Shown here piece after piece: positions 34,580 through 42,721 of a stretch of 64,000 bases of DNA. Origin of the DNA: Geobacter sp. (GTDB taxonomy: Bacteria > Desulfobacterota > Desulfuromonadia > Geobacterales > Geobacteraceae); contig JACOUQ010000005.1 in NCBI GenBank assembly GCA_016177775.1, positions 62,001 through 126,000 of the forward strand, in the 5' to 3' direction. The notes below the pieces were generated by a model that searched no databases, was not told where the DNA came from, and was given only the letters and a program-made list of their open reading frames with translations. Position 1 is the stretch's first letter, and each line of letters opens with the position of its first letter. Both the position numbers and the translations under genes were made by a program.

Positions 34580-34672
34580 AAGCACCCGTCCGACTGGCTT
34601 TCTTGCTGGTGACAGGAGTCTCAGCCACTCTCAACTTCTTGAGTATGAAGTTATTTGTGTTCAAGGCAAGAC
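34580..34672 (+). pseudogene. possible remnant of a GtrA-like membrane protein
   Basis: The gap between the nucleotidyltransferase and the GT2 reads, in a frame different from both, LAFLLVTGVSATLNFL and then MKLFVFKA. This matches the last membrane helix and aromatic end of GtrA-family proteins, small flippase-like partners of polyprenyl-phosphate sugar synthases such as the GT2 just downstream. No start or first three helices remain. It is suggested as the stump of a lost gtrA-like gene; the short length keeps confidence low. Confidence 0.35.
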
Positions 34673-34688
34673 TAGCTTCGGAGATACT

Positions 34689-35387
34689 ATGGGCCTTTCT
34701 CTTATTATTCCATGCTACAACGAAGCGGCCAATCTGCCGCTGCTATTAGAGCGATGCAAGGAAGTGACTCGTCGCCCTGGTGTTGAAGTTATCCTGGTAG
34801 ATAACGGTTCAACAGACAATAGCCCGGAAGTCCTCTTGGGCCTGCTTCATGAATGCCCCGGATGTCGTAGCGTTCGTGTCGAAAGCAATCAGGGATACGG
34901 GTTCGGCATTCTCACTGGACTCAGAGCAGCAAAAGGCGAAACCCTTGGTTGGACCCATGCCGACATGCAGACCGATCCAGAGGATGCCTTGCGAGGGCTT
35001 GAATTGTTTGACCGGTATGGCCCGGAAATTTTTGTGAAGGGCGGACGTTTCGGACGCCCTTTAGCCGACGTGGTGTTTACGGCTGGCATGAGTATCTTTG
35101 AGATGTTGCTGCTTGGCAAGCCGATGCGGGATATCAACGCCCAACCGACGATGTTTTCGCGTAAATTCTTCGAAACATGGCGCGAGCCGCCACACGACTT
35201 TTCCCTGGATTTATATGCTTATTACCAGGCACGTCTCGCTGGCCTGAGGGTTTATCGGTTCCCTGTCCTATTTGGTGAACGCGCACACGGAGTATCGCAT
35301 TGGAACGTAAATTGGGCGGCCAAGCGCAAGTTCATACGCCGTACCATCGACTTCAGCCTGCAGCTGAGAAAATCACTAACCACATGA
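34689..35387 (+). CDS. GT2 glycosyltransferase, polyprenyl-phosphate-sugar synthase type
   Basis: A 232-residue GT2 enzyme of the DPM1/GtrB-like size without membrane helices. It has LSLIIPCYNEAANLPLLLERC, ILVDNGSTDNS, GYGFGILTGLRAAKGE and WTHADMQTDPEDA with the DxQTDP motif typical of dolichyl/polyprenyl-phosphate sugar synthases. It probably loads a sugar from a nucleotide donor onto undecaprenyl phosphate, making a donor for a periplasmic GT-C enzyme; two GT-C-like proteins follow. Its stop overlaps the next start (ATGA). Confidence 0.82.
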   Translation: MGLSLIIPCYNEAANLPLLLERCKEVTRRPGVEVILVDNGSTDNSPEVLLGLLHECPGCRSVRVESNQGYGFGILTGLRAAKGETLGWTHADMQTDPEDALRGLELFDRYGPEIFVKGGRFGRPLADVVFTAGMSIFEMLLLGKPMRDINAQPTMFSRKFFETWREPPHDFSLDLYAYYQARLAGLRVYRFPVLFGERAHGVSHWNVNWAAKRKFIRRTIDFSLQLRKSLTT

Positions 35388-35986
35388 AACTGATTGCACA
35401 TCGCCGAAATACTATTAACGATTTGCTCGCTACGCCGACAAAGTACGGGGTTGAGGTTGATATCCGCAGTTATGGTGACAACCTGATAATGCATCATGAC
35501 CCGTTCATTGTAGGTGAATCTTTCGATGCATGGCTCGCTGTGTATCGGCACGGCACCCTTATTCTGAATGTCAAGGAAGAAGGTCTTGAAGCGCAGTTGA
35601 TCGAATTGATGAAGATAAAGGGAATCGATGACTATTTTTTCCTGGACCAATCTTTTCCATTTCTTATTAAGTGGTCAAAAATGGGAGAGCGGCGCTGTGC
35701 GGTGCGTTTGTCAGAGTTTGAGTCCATCGAAACCGCACTGTCCTTGTCTGGCAAGGTAGACTGGGTTTGGGTCGATTGTTTTACCCATTTCCCACTGACT
35801 GGAGAGGACGCTAGACGTTTGAAGTCCGCGAAATTCAGGCTTTGCCTCGTTTCTCCTGAGTTGCAAGGGCAGAGCGCAGAACATGAGATACCAATGCTTG
35901 CTGCATTGTTGATAGAGCGAGGCATACAGGCTGATGCTGTTTGCACAAAGCGTCCTGATCTTTGGGAGCTAGGACACTCTATATGA
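35384..35986 (+). CDS. GDPD/PLC-like phosphodiesterase-fold protein
   Basis: A 200-residue protein starting MKLIAHRR, followed by VEVDIRSYGDNLIMHHDPF. This is the N-terminal signature of the glycerophosphodiester phosphodiesterase TIM barrel (HR, ExD and HD metal/catalytic residues). ATG 35384 overlaps the GT2 stop; the longer frame from 35300 lies inside the GT2 gene. It is shorter than typical GDPD enzymes (about 240-300), and no signal peptide is seen. It might hydrolyse or form a phosphodiester in the cassette product. Activity is unproven because the later barrel motifs are weak. Confidence 0.62.
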   Translation: MKLIAHRRNTINDLLATPTKYGVEVDIRSYGDNLIMHHDPFIVGESFDAWLAVYRHGTLILNVKEEGLEAQLIELMKIKGIDDYFFLDQSFPFLIKWSKMGERRCAVRLSEFESIETALSLSGKVDWVWVDCFTHFPLTGEDARRLKSAKFRLCLVSPELQGQSAEHEIPMLAALLIERGIQADAVCTKRPDLWELGHSI

Positions 35987-38037
35987 TGAAGTTTCTGACC
36001 CACCCGCTTTTTTTAATCGGGTTGTCCATTCGACTAATAATTATTGCCATGGTGATACCTATGGCCACAATACAATGGTACGCACCATTTTTGGAAGTGA
36101 CTACTTCTCAATTTACCCTCGATCCATGGGGTACATATGTCTATCAGGGTGGGTCCCCTGTTGCATTCCCATATGGTTATATGATGTGGTTGTCATTTTT
36201 GCCAATAACATTGTTAATGAAATTGATTGGCATACCTGCTTTGTACGGATACGGACTTACTCTACTTGCAGTGGACTTTGCTTTTATGCTGGTGCTTAGA
36301 AAAACACTGCCGAATCGAGACCGACTCCTGCTGATTATCTACTGGCTGTCACCGATAATCATGCTGGCTACATATTGGTGTGGTCTCAACGATCTTGTTC
36401 CAGTGTTTCTGCTGATTATTGCACTGCATTTTACTCGCAAGTTGAAATTCTTTCATGCCGGGGCATTATCTGCCGCAGCGATTTCGGCAAAGTTGAGCAT
36501 GGTTCTGACAGTGCCTTTTTTTCTGATATACCTGACACGCAACCGTGCATTGAGGAAATTTCTCCCGTCATATTTAGGCGGTGGAGCGGTGTTTGGTTTG
36601 CTATTTGGATTGCCATTTATAATTTCAGATTCCGGATTGCACATGCTGATAAGTAATCCGGAAATGTCCAAGGTATATCAATTTGTTTTAGGTATCGGCA
36701 ACTCAACCCTCATTTATGTAGTGCCGATGGCATACATGGTCATGATGTATGCTGCCTGGAGAGTGCGCCGCCTGAACTTCGAATTATTTCATGCCATGAT
36801 GGGCATGGCTTTTCTGCTTGTGGTTCTTCTTACTCCCGCGTCTCCTGGATGGTTTGTCTGGGTAATGCCATTGCTCGTTTCCTATCAGGCGAAGAGTGGT
36901 CGTGTTGCAATTGCTCTGGTTGGTTTGTTTTCTACGCTTTATGTGCTTAACACTTTACTGCTGATGCCGGCATCATCGTTGAGATTTACTGATGCACCTG
37001 GGTTTTTGTCAATGCATTTGATTGGTCAATCACATAGTCATATTAGATCGTTATTTCATACTGCGATAACAGCAACAGGTATCGTCCTGGCGTTGCAAAT
37101 CTGGCGCGAATCTGTCAGCTTCAATGATTATTTCAGGCTCAGCCGTAAACCATTCGTCATTGGGATTGCAGGTGATTCTGGCTCTGGTAAGGATACTCTG
37201 GTTGATTCATTGGTAGGTTTGTTTGGTGATCATTCAGTAGCTAGATTGTCAGGGGATGATTATCATCTTTGGGATCGTCAAAAGCCGATGTGGCAGGTCA
37301 TGACGCATCTGAATCCAATGGCGAATGATCTCGAGTGTTTCGCCAACGACCTGATTGCACTAACCGATGGCAAGTCGATACTTTCCCGCCATTATAATCA
37401 TCAGACCGGCAAGAAAAGTCGTCCGCTTCAGATCAAAAGCAACGATATCATAATTGTCAGCGGATTACATGCGCTTTACCTGTCACTTCTTCGTAACTGC
37501 TATAATTTGAGTATCTATCTGGACATGGATGAAAAATTAAGATGCTACCTGAAATTGCAAAGAGATGTCCAAAAGCGTGGGCAAAGTTCGGAGCTTGTGT
37601 TCTCATCATTGGCGAAGCGTGAGCCTGACTCAGCTCAATTTGTCCGTCCGCAAGCTGAACATGCTGATCTCGTCATATCGTTACAACCTATATACCCCGG
37701 CATGTTGGAGGAATTTGGAAATGACAACCATCCCTTGCGCTTCAAGCTGTTTGTTAAATCCAGGAATGGCCTGAATGAACTGTCGTTATCAAGGGTATTA
37801 GTGGGCGTTTGCGGACTGCATGTAAATATGGGCATGAGAAAAGATGGCGCTGAAGTTGAGTTGACTATCGAAGGTGAGGCATCTGCAGAAGACATTGCGC
37901 TATCAGCAAAAATGCTTTTCCCGCGTGTCCTTGAATTTCTTGATACTAACCCGAAATGGGAGGATGGGGTCAAGGGTCTTATGCAACTCATCACGCTTTC
38001 TCACGTTAACCAGGCATTGAATAGGCGGTTCATTTGA
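35983..38037 (+). CDS. membrane protein (GT-C-like) fused to a uridine-kinase-like P-loop domain
   Basis: A 684-residue fusion. Residues 1-375 hold about ten hydrophobic segments with a periplasmic-type loop FTLDPWGTYVYQGG and PYGYMMW, like GT-C polyprenyl-phosphate-sugar-dependent transferases. Residues about 385-560 are a uridine kinase/phosphoribulokinase-like domain: Walker A GIAGDSGSGKDTL near 392, LSGDDYHLWDR, IIVSGLHALYL and DEKLRCYLKLQRDVQKRGQ. A C-terminal domain of about 120 residues is unassigned. ATG 35983 overlaps the GDPD-like stop. The kinase would be cytoplasmic and phosphorylate a hydroxyl of a pathway intermediate. Membrane fusion to such a kinase is unusual. Function inferred from domains only. 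Confidence 0.72.
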   Translation: MMKFLTHPLFLIGLSIRLIIIAMVIPMATIQWYAPFLEVTTSQFTLDPWGTYVYQGGSPVAFPYGYMMWLSFLPITLLMKLIGIPALYGYGLTLLAVDFAFMLVLRKTLPNRDRLLLIIYWLSPIIMLATYWCGLNDLVPVFLLIIALHFTRKLKFFHAGALSAAAISAKLSMVLTVPFFLIYLTRNRALRKFLPSYLGGGAVFGLLFGLPFIISDSGLHMLISNPEMSKVYQFVLGIGNSTLIYVVPMAYMVMMYAAWRVRRLNFELFHAMMGMAFLLVVLLTPASPGWFVWVMPLLVSYQAKSGRVAIALVGLFSTLYVLNTLLLMPASSLRFTDAPGFLSMHLIGQSHSHIRSLFHTAITATGIVLALQIWRESVSFNDYFRLSRKPFVIGIAGDSGSGKDTLVDSLVGLFGDHSVARLSGDDYHLWDRQKPMWQVMTHLNPMANDLECFANDLIALTDGKSILSRHYNHQTGKKSRPLQIKSNDIIIVSGLHALYLSLLRNCYNLSIYLDMDEKLRCYLKLQRDVQKRGQSSELVFSSLAKREPDSAQFVRPQAEHADLVISLQPIYPGMLEEFGNDNHPLRFKLFVKSRNGLNELSLSRVLVGVCGLHVNMGMRKDGAEVELTIEGEASAEDIALSAKMLFPRVLEFLDTNPKWEDGVKGLMQLITLSHVNQALNRRFI

Positions 38038-38786
38038 TGAAAATCTTCAAGCAGGGACAATTTAGCCGATTGCCGGATGCGATTCTGTTCGACACAGACA
38101 ACACGCTGTATCCTTATGCCCCTCCCCATGTTGCTGCGCATCACGCTGTTCGTGAGAAGGTCACAAGGACGTTTTCCATCGAGCCTGAAACATTTGATAG
38201 AGCCTTTAGTGAGGCGCGTGATCAGGTCAAGAACCGGCTGAAACATACTGCGGCTTCTCACAGTCGGCTTCTTTATATGCAGCGTATGCTGGAAATTATC
38301 GGGCTTGGCTCACAAGTTTTGTTGGCTTTGGATTTCGAGCAGACATATTGGCGTACTTTTCTTAGCAACGCAGTTTTGTTCGATGGCGTAAAGGACCTAC
38401 TGGATGATTTGAGGCTGTTGGGGATTCCGACTGCTATAGTTACCGATCTTACTGCACAGATACAATTTCGCAAAGTCGTATATTTCGGGTTAGATAGCTA
38501 TTTCGACTATATAGTCACGAGCGAAGAAGCTGGATTTGATAAACCGCATAAAGCCCCTTTTCAGATTGCTCTGGAAAAAATGCGCCCTAAAGGCGATTGC
38601 ATCTGGATGATAGGAGATAATCCGGTTACCGATATAGGTGGTGCCCGTGAAAAGATCAATGCAGTGACCTTGCAGAAAATACACGAAGGAATTGAGCTTG
38701 GAAAGGATCCAAACAGCCCCGATGCGGCGTTTCAGGAGTTTGCCGAGATTCGTCAACTGATTTTCAATCTGAGAGATGGAGCATGA
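38037..38786 (+). CDS. HAD-superfamily phosphatase
   Basis: A 249-residue haloacid dehalogenase-type hydrolase, type I cap. Motif I is ILFDTDNTLYPY (nucleophile Asp near 19), motif II is AIVTDLTAQ, motif III lysine is FDKPHKAPF and motif IV is MIGDNPVTDIGGA. The substitution of the usual DxD spacing by DTDNT is normal for the group. It would remove phosphate from a sugar or polyol phosphate of the cassette, for instance the aldolase product. It overlaps the fusion gene stop by one base (TGATG). A hairpin spans its own stop codon. Confidence 0.85.
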   Translation: MKIFKQGQFSRLPDAILFDTDNTLYPYAPPHVAAHHAVREKVTRTFSIEPETFDRAFSEARDQVKNRLKHTAASHSRLLYMQRMLEIIGLGSQVLLALDFEQTYWRTFLSNAVLFDGVKDLLDDLRLLGIPTAIVTDLTAQIQFRKVVYFGLDSYFDYIVTSEEAGFDKPHKAPFQIALEKMRPKGDCIWMIGDNPVTDIGGAREKINAVTLQKIHEGIELGKDPNSPDAAFQEFAEIRQLIFNLRDGA

Positions 38787-38804
38787 TTTAACAGCATCAT
38801 GCTC
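38779..38804 (+). promoter_or_regulatory. 9-bp perfect hairpin over the HAD stop codon
   Basis: GAGCATGAT (38779-38787) and ATCATGCTC (38796-38804) are exact reverse complements with an eight-base loop. The stem includes the HAD stop codon and lies 30 bases before the aldolase ATG. There is no T-run after it, so it is not a typical intrinsic terminator; it may affect mRNA stability or aldolase translation. Confidence 0.4.
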
Positions 38805-38833
38805 AGAGATTCACGTCGGCATAAGGTACTTTC

Positions 38834-39904
38834 ATGGATGAACTCACTCTGACCAGGCAGTTTGTCGCGCTTTCGTGCTATGCAGGATCGCGGTTTGACC
38901 TTGTGCAAGCGGGGGGGGGGAACTCCTCTGTCAAGTTAGACGGTAATCGGATGCTGGTGAAAGCGAGCGGCGTTCGTCTCTCTGATCTTCAGTTTGGAAA
39001 GGGGTACGCCGAAGTCGATTATCCTCGTATAGTGGATATGCTCAGTACCCCAGCTCACTGGCAGGATGAGGAGAGGCGCTGTAGGGACATAAAGGTTGCG
39101 CAGCTGGTAAATTTGGCAACAAATTCATCAGATGTCAAAGCTTCCATAGAGGTTTTCTTGCATGCCCTGTTGGGACGTTTCGTTCTGCATACACACCCAA
39201 TAGCAGTTAATGTCATCGCGTCGCAAAGTGGATGTGAAAATATTATTGAGGCTCTCTTTGCCGATTTTCTGTGCTTACCCTACTATACACCTGGGATTGA
39301 ACTGGGGATAGAACTCGATGCACAGATAAAAGGATATATTTCGAGACGAGGAACTTCTCCCCAAATCATTTTTTTGCAAAACCATGGGTTGATTGTGAGC
39401 GCTGAATCAGCGGATGAAGTGCGGAGAGTGACTGAAGACGTTATCAGAAAATGCGAGGAATGGTGCCACGTTGATTTGGGGCGATATCGGTCAGTGACGG
39501 CTATAGCAGAGTATGTTGGGGGTGGTGCAGCAGCTTATCTCTGCGAAGACCAAATAGTTGACGGTCTACTTAAAGCCCATCCCCATCTTTTTTCACAAAA
39601 ACCGTTTTGCCCAGATAGCTTTGTATTCTGCGGTGTCGTGCCACTCATAGTGGAGGATTTAAGTGATGCCAAAGCTCTGGAGGCCTATAGGATAGCCTAT
39701 CGGGAAACTCCCAAAGTAATTAATTACAAGGGGAGCCTCTATTTTGTAGCTCAAAATATCAGAAAGGCTAAAGAGATCGAAGACGTATATAAGGCCCATT
39801 TGCTGGCACTTGTTCTTATGGAGGGGAAGGTTAACTATTTAAGCGACAATGAATTGGATTATCTTGGTGAATGGGAAGCAGAAAAATATAGGGAGGGGAT
39901 ATGA
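38834..39904 (+). CDS. class II aldolase/adducin-family protein with G10 tract
   Basis: A 356-residue protein. Residues 1-225 form the class II aldolase domain: AGGGNSSVKL phosphate-binding loop near 26-35, HTHP metal ligands near 122 and FLQNHGLIVS near 183, all expected for a zinc-dependent aldolase. The C-terminal 120 residues resemble the extra domain in RhaD-type aldolase proteins. It could cleave or form a C-C bond between an aldehyde and a dihydroxyacetone-type phosphate or lactaldehyde. Ten G residues at 38911-38920 encode the glycine loop entirely with GGG codons, so slippage there would switch the gene off. It is the last cytoplasmic enzyme of the cassette and overlaps the next gene by four bases. 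Confidence 0.82.
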   Translation: MDELTLTRQFVALSCYAGSRFDLVQAGGGNSSVKLDGNRMLVKASGVRLSDLQFGKGYAEVDYPRIVDMLSTPAHWQDEERRCRDIKVAQLVNLATNSSDVKASIEVFLHALLGRFVLHTHPIAVNVIASQSGCENIIEALFADFLCLPYYTPGIELGIELDAQIKGYISRRGTSPQIIFLQNHGLIVSAESADEVRRVTEDVIRKCEEWCHVDLGRYRSVTAIAEYVGGGAAAYLCEDQIVDGLLKAHPHLFSQKPFCPDSFVFCGVVPLIVEDLSDAKALEAYRIAYRETPKVINYKGSLYFVAQNIRKAKEIEDVYKAHLLALVLMEGKVNYLSDNELDYLGEWEAEKYREGI

Positions 39905-41856
39905 TTCGCGACAAAATTATCGCATTGAAGCATATTAGTAATGAATCTACTATCACCATAAGGTTTAATTGGGCGAAGATATTGTTTTATACTTTTTTTA
40001 TGTCATACGGTTATTTTGGTGCGTTGACACCCAATTATCACCAATTTAAGCACAATATCTTATCATCCATAATCACACTATGCTATCTTACTCTAATATT
40101 AATTTGCCTAGGGTTGATCGCATGGAAAGCCTCTGACAGATTCCAAGATGTAGTCAATATCGAAAAAAGAGATATTTATGTTTTTGGTTCATATTTCGCA
40201 ATACTTTCATTATTTCAATATAAGCAGTTGCAGTTCTCGCTTTTTGGCGACGAAATATTTTACTCAACGAGAGCCTTTGTTCATGGCACGCAGATTTCCT
40301 TGGCACTTGCCAGGAAGACAACTATGCTGGATGCTGTGCCTTTTCAGTATTTGGTTCAGATTGTCAGTCTTCTGTTACTAGTTTCATTGCTATGTCTCTT
40401 CTTTAAACGACTCGATTGGAAATATCGAATCATAATATTTTCGGTTCTCCTGTTCTTTGGCCGGTTAATTATTACCGCTGTGGCTGGGAACCCCTCTCCT
40501 CATCCTCCGCTAAGTTCATTTCCACCTTTTATATTTGGCTCTTTGTTTGGCATCACTGATATTTCATGTAAATTATCGTATCTTACCATATACGTTTTTT
40601 TTACTGTTGTGCTTTATAGGATGATGCTCAGGGTGTTTGATTCTTTCATATCGTATCTGCTAGCTCTCGCTATTGGAACGATACCGCTACTTTGGCACTT
40701 AGGCGCTGTTGTTGAGCAGTCTCTTTGGACATCAATCTGCTTTACCGTAGTGATGGTTGAGATCATTACATCAAAAAAACTGAATTGCTTAAGGCTAACT
40801 TGTTTTATATCTATAGCAACACTAATGCGCCAACCATCGTTCCTAGCAATTGCTCCAGTAATCGCGCTATTTCTTGCTGAACTGATTCATCTCAAAGATA
40901 GAAAAAAATGGTTATATGAATTATCTCTTCTTTTGGCGCCAACGCTTCTTTTTATCCCATATTTTGTTGAAAGTCTGTTTAGAGGGTATCAGAAACGTAT
41001 AATGGGTTGGAATGATCCCTCTGATTTGTTCGGACATATTCTAAGTGCGCTAGATTCAGATATTATTTTGATAGCTGTATTAAATTCTGTTCCATACTGG
41101 TGGGTCATTTTGATTCCATTTGCGTTCATACCACTTTCTCGCAACACGGTTAAAAAGAATGTGGTTTTTTTACTTTTTCTTTCAATCACCATAAGTGTGT
41201 ATTATTCAATTGAGCCAGGAGGATGGGGATTTGGAAAATATCAGGCAGAATATGCAGTTCCATTTGCTATTTCCGGCATGTTATTCCTGGCATTGAGATT
41301 GTCGGTGTTGAAATATGTAAAGCACACTATGACTGTTCTGATCTCAATTCTAATACTGTTAAATATAGCTGATTTTGTTCATATTCCTCAAGGAAATAAA
41401 AAAGTTGATGTGCTTATAGATACATACTTGGATGACGCAAAGAAGTTTGACGCTGGTTACCGCTTGCTATGCGCTTTCCCCTATAATTACCATGATGCGT
41501 ATGAGACTATAAAGAAAAATAACTTGTCGGAAAATTCCTACACTATGGGGGTTACCTATTCATGGTTGCCAGAAGTCATGAATGGATATTCCGCAAAGGC
41601 AATTCGATCGATTAGTGATATATGGAAACACCAGGTTGAGCTTATAAACGAAGAGCATGTCAACTGGACTCGAGGAAGTGTTGATACGGTCGAAAGGGAC
41701 AATCGAATTAATGTCGTTCTGCTTGGGCATGTTGTTCCTAATAAGCAGGAGCTTATCGATCAATTTAAGAATAGAAATTGGAGTGTCATGGGGGAATATA
41801 AAAATAACTCCTACGGGTCAACTGTTGTTGTTATGAGGAGACCGTTAAATGAGTGA
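39901..41856 (+). CDS. GT-C-like integral membrane glycosyltransferase
   Basis: A 651-residue membrane protein with about 12 hydrophobic segments and a soluble C-terminal part from about 510. The first external loop contains FSLFGDEIFYSTRAF, like the DE-x-x-Y motif of GT39/GT83 (PMT, ArnT) enzymes, which take sugars from polyprenyl phosphate in the periplasm. That fits the polyprenol-phosphate GT2 upstream. An alternative is an O-antigen polymerase, but the DE loop and the long C-terminal domain favour GT-C. It starts on the aldolase stop (ATGA) and overlaps the next gene by eight bases. The AT-rich composition differs from the cassette before it. Confidence 0.62.
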   Translation: MIRDKIIALKHISNESTITIRFNWAKILFYTFFMSYGYFGALTPNYHQFKHNILSSIITLCYLTLILICLGLIAWKASDRFQDVVNIEKRDIYVFGSYFAILSLFQYKQLQFSLFGDEIFYSTRAFVHGTQISLALARKTTMLDAVPFQYLVQIVSLLLLVSLLCLFFKRLDWKYRIIIFSVLLFFGRLIITAVAGNPSPHPPLSSFPPFIFGSLFGITDISCKLSYLTIYVFFTVVLYRMMLRVFDSFISYLLALAIGTIPLLWHLGAVVEQSLWTSICFTVVMVEIITSKKLNCLRLTCFISIATLMRQPSFLAIAPVIALFLAELIHLKDRKKWLYELSLLLAPTLLFIPYFVESLFRGYQKRIMGWNDPSDLFGHILSALDSDIILIAVLNSVPYWWVILIPFAFIPLSRNTVKKNVVFLLFLSITISVYYSIEPGGWGFGKYQAEYAVPFAISGMLFLALRLSVLKYVKHTMTVLISILILLNIADFVHIPQGNKKVDVLIDTYLDDAKKFDAGYRLLCAFPYNYHDAYETIKKNNLSENSYTMGVTYSWLPEVMNGYSAKAIRSISDIWKHQVELINEEHVNWTRGSVDTVERDNRINVVLLGHVVPNKQELIDQFKNRNWSVMGEYKNNSYGSTVVVMRRPLNE

Positions 41857-42670
41857 AAGTATAATGCAATGGCTTGAAAGATTGGATTTTGAATTGAAGA
41901 TTTTTATGGGTATTTCAAGGTCATTGCCCCGTTTGCCGAAGGTAGGTGCTATTGGCAATACACTTAAGCGAATATATCTCCGCAAAAAGCGTAGACCAGT
42001 TGAAGCTGATGTTTTGGGTTACAGGGTGATACTTGACCCTGACGAGTATGTTGAAGCCGAGATATTGTTCATTCCGCAGCTATACGATTATAGGGAGATT
42101 GCTTTCTTGAAAAAAAACCTATGCAAGGGCGATTGCTTTATTGATATCGGAACCAACATTGGTTTATATGCGTTGGCTGCATCTTCGTCAGTTGGAGAGG
42201 AAGGACGCATTTTGGCAGTGGAGGCGAATCCTGCCACGTACCAGAAGTTAGTTTTCACAGTAAAAAGCAATGACATAAATAACATCACAGCTATTAATAT
42301 GGGTGTCGCGGATAAAACTGGAACAATGCGGCTAGGCTTAAACACAGACGGAAATACTGGCGGTAGTAGTTTTGTAGTGCCATATGTGAAAGGAATTGAT
42401 GTCAAGTGTACGCCACTGCTTGATATGCTATTATTGAACGAAATATCAGTAATTCATGGAATGAAACTTGATATTGAAGGGCTTGAATTTAGAGTATTAA
42501 ATAAATTCTTTCATGATGCGCCGATGTCGCTCTACCCAGAATTTATCATGATGGAATTCCATCCGAAGTTTATTGAGATGGCGGGCGGAAACAGTTTGGA
42601 GGTGGTCAAGAGTAACGGCTATCGGGAAGTATTGAGGCATGAAAATAATATTATCTTGGAAAGAACTTAA
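41849..42670 (+). CDS. FkbM-family methyltransferase (first)
   Basis: A 273-residue SAM-dependent methyltransferase of the FkbM type. Motif I is CFIDIGTNIGLYALAASS near residue 95, followed by ILAVEANPATYQKL and the late acidic MKLDIEGLEF near 209 that FkbM enzymes use near the acceptor. These enzymes O-methylate sugars or small acids. It starts inside the GT-C gene. AT-rich and with an A8 run in codons near 88. It is followed by a second, only distantly similar FkbM protein, so the two probably methylate different positions. Confidence 0.83.
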   Translation: MSESIMQWLERLDFELKIFMGISRSLPRLPKVGAIGNTLKRIYLRKKRRPVEADVLGYRVILDPDEYVEAEILFIPQLYDYREIAFLKKNLCKGDCFIDIGTNIGLYALAASSSVGEEGRILAVEANPATYQKLVFTVKSNDINNITAINMGVADKTGTMRLGLNTDGNTGGSSFVVPYVKGIDVKCTPLLDMLLLNEISVIHGMKLDIEGLEFRVLNKFFHDAPMSLYPEFIMMEFHPKFIEMAGGNSLEVVKSNGYREVLRHENNIILERT

Positions 42671-42721
42671 TCCCTCAGGTTTGATATGCCGACAGGAGAT
42701 GAATAGAAAAGGACAAATTAC

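Noticed and set aside
42110..42117. A8 runs in the FkbM block (also near 43087 and 43484) as phase-variation tracts
   Set aside because: The block is AT-rich, so runs of eight A are expected from composition; only the G runs were kept.
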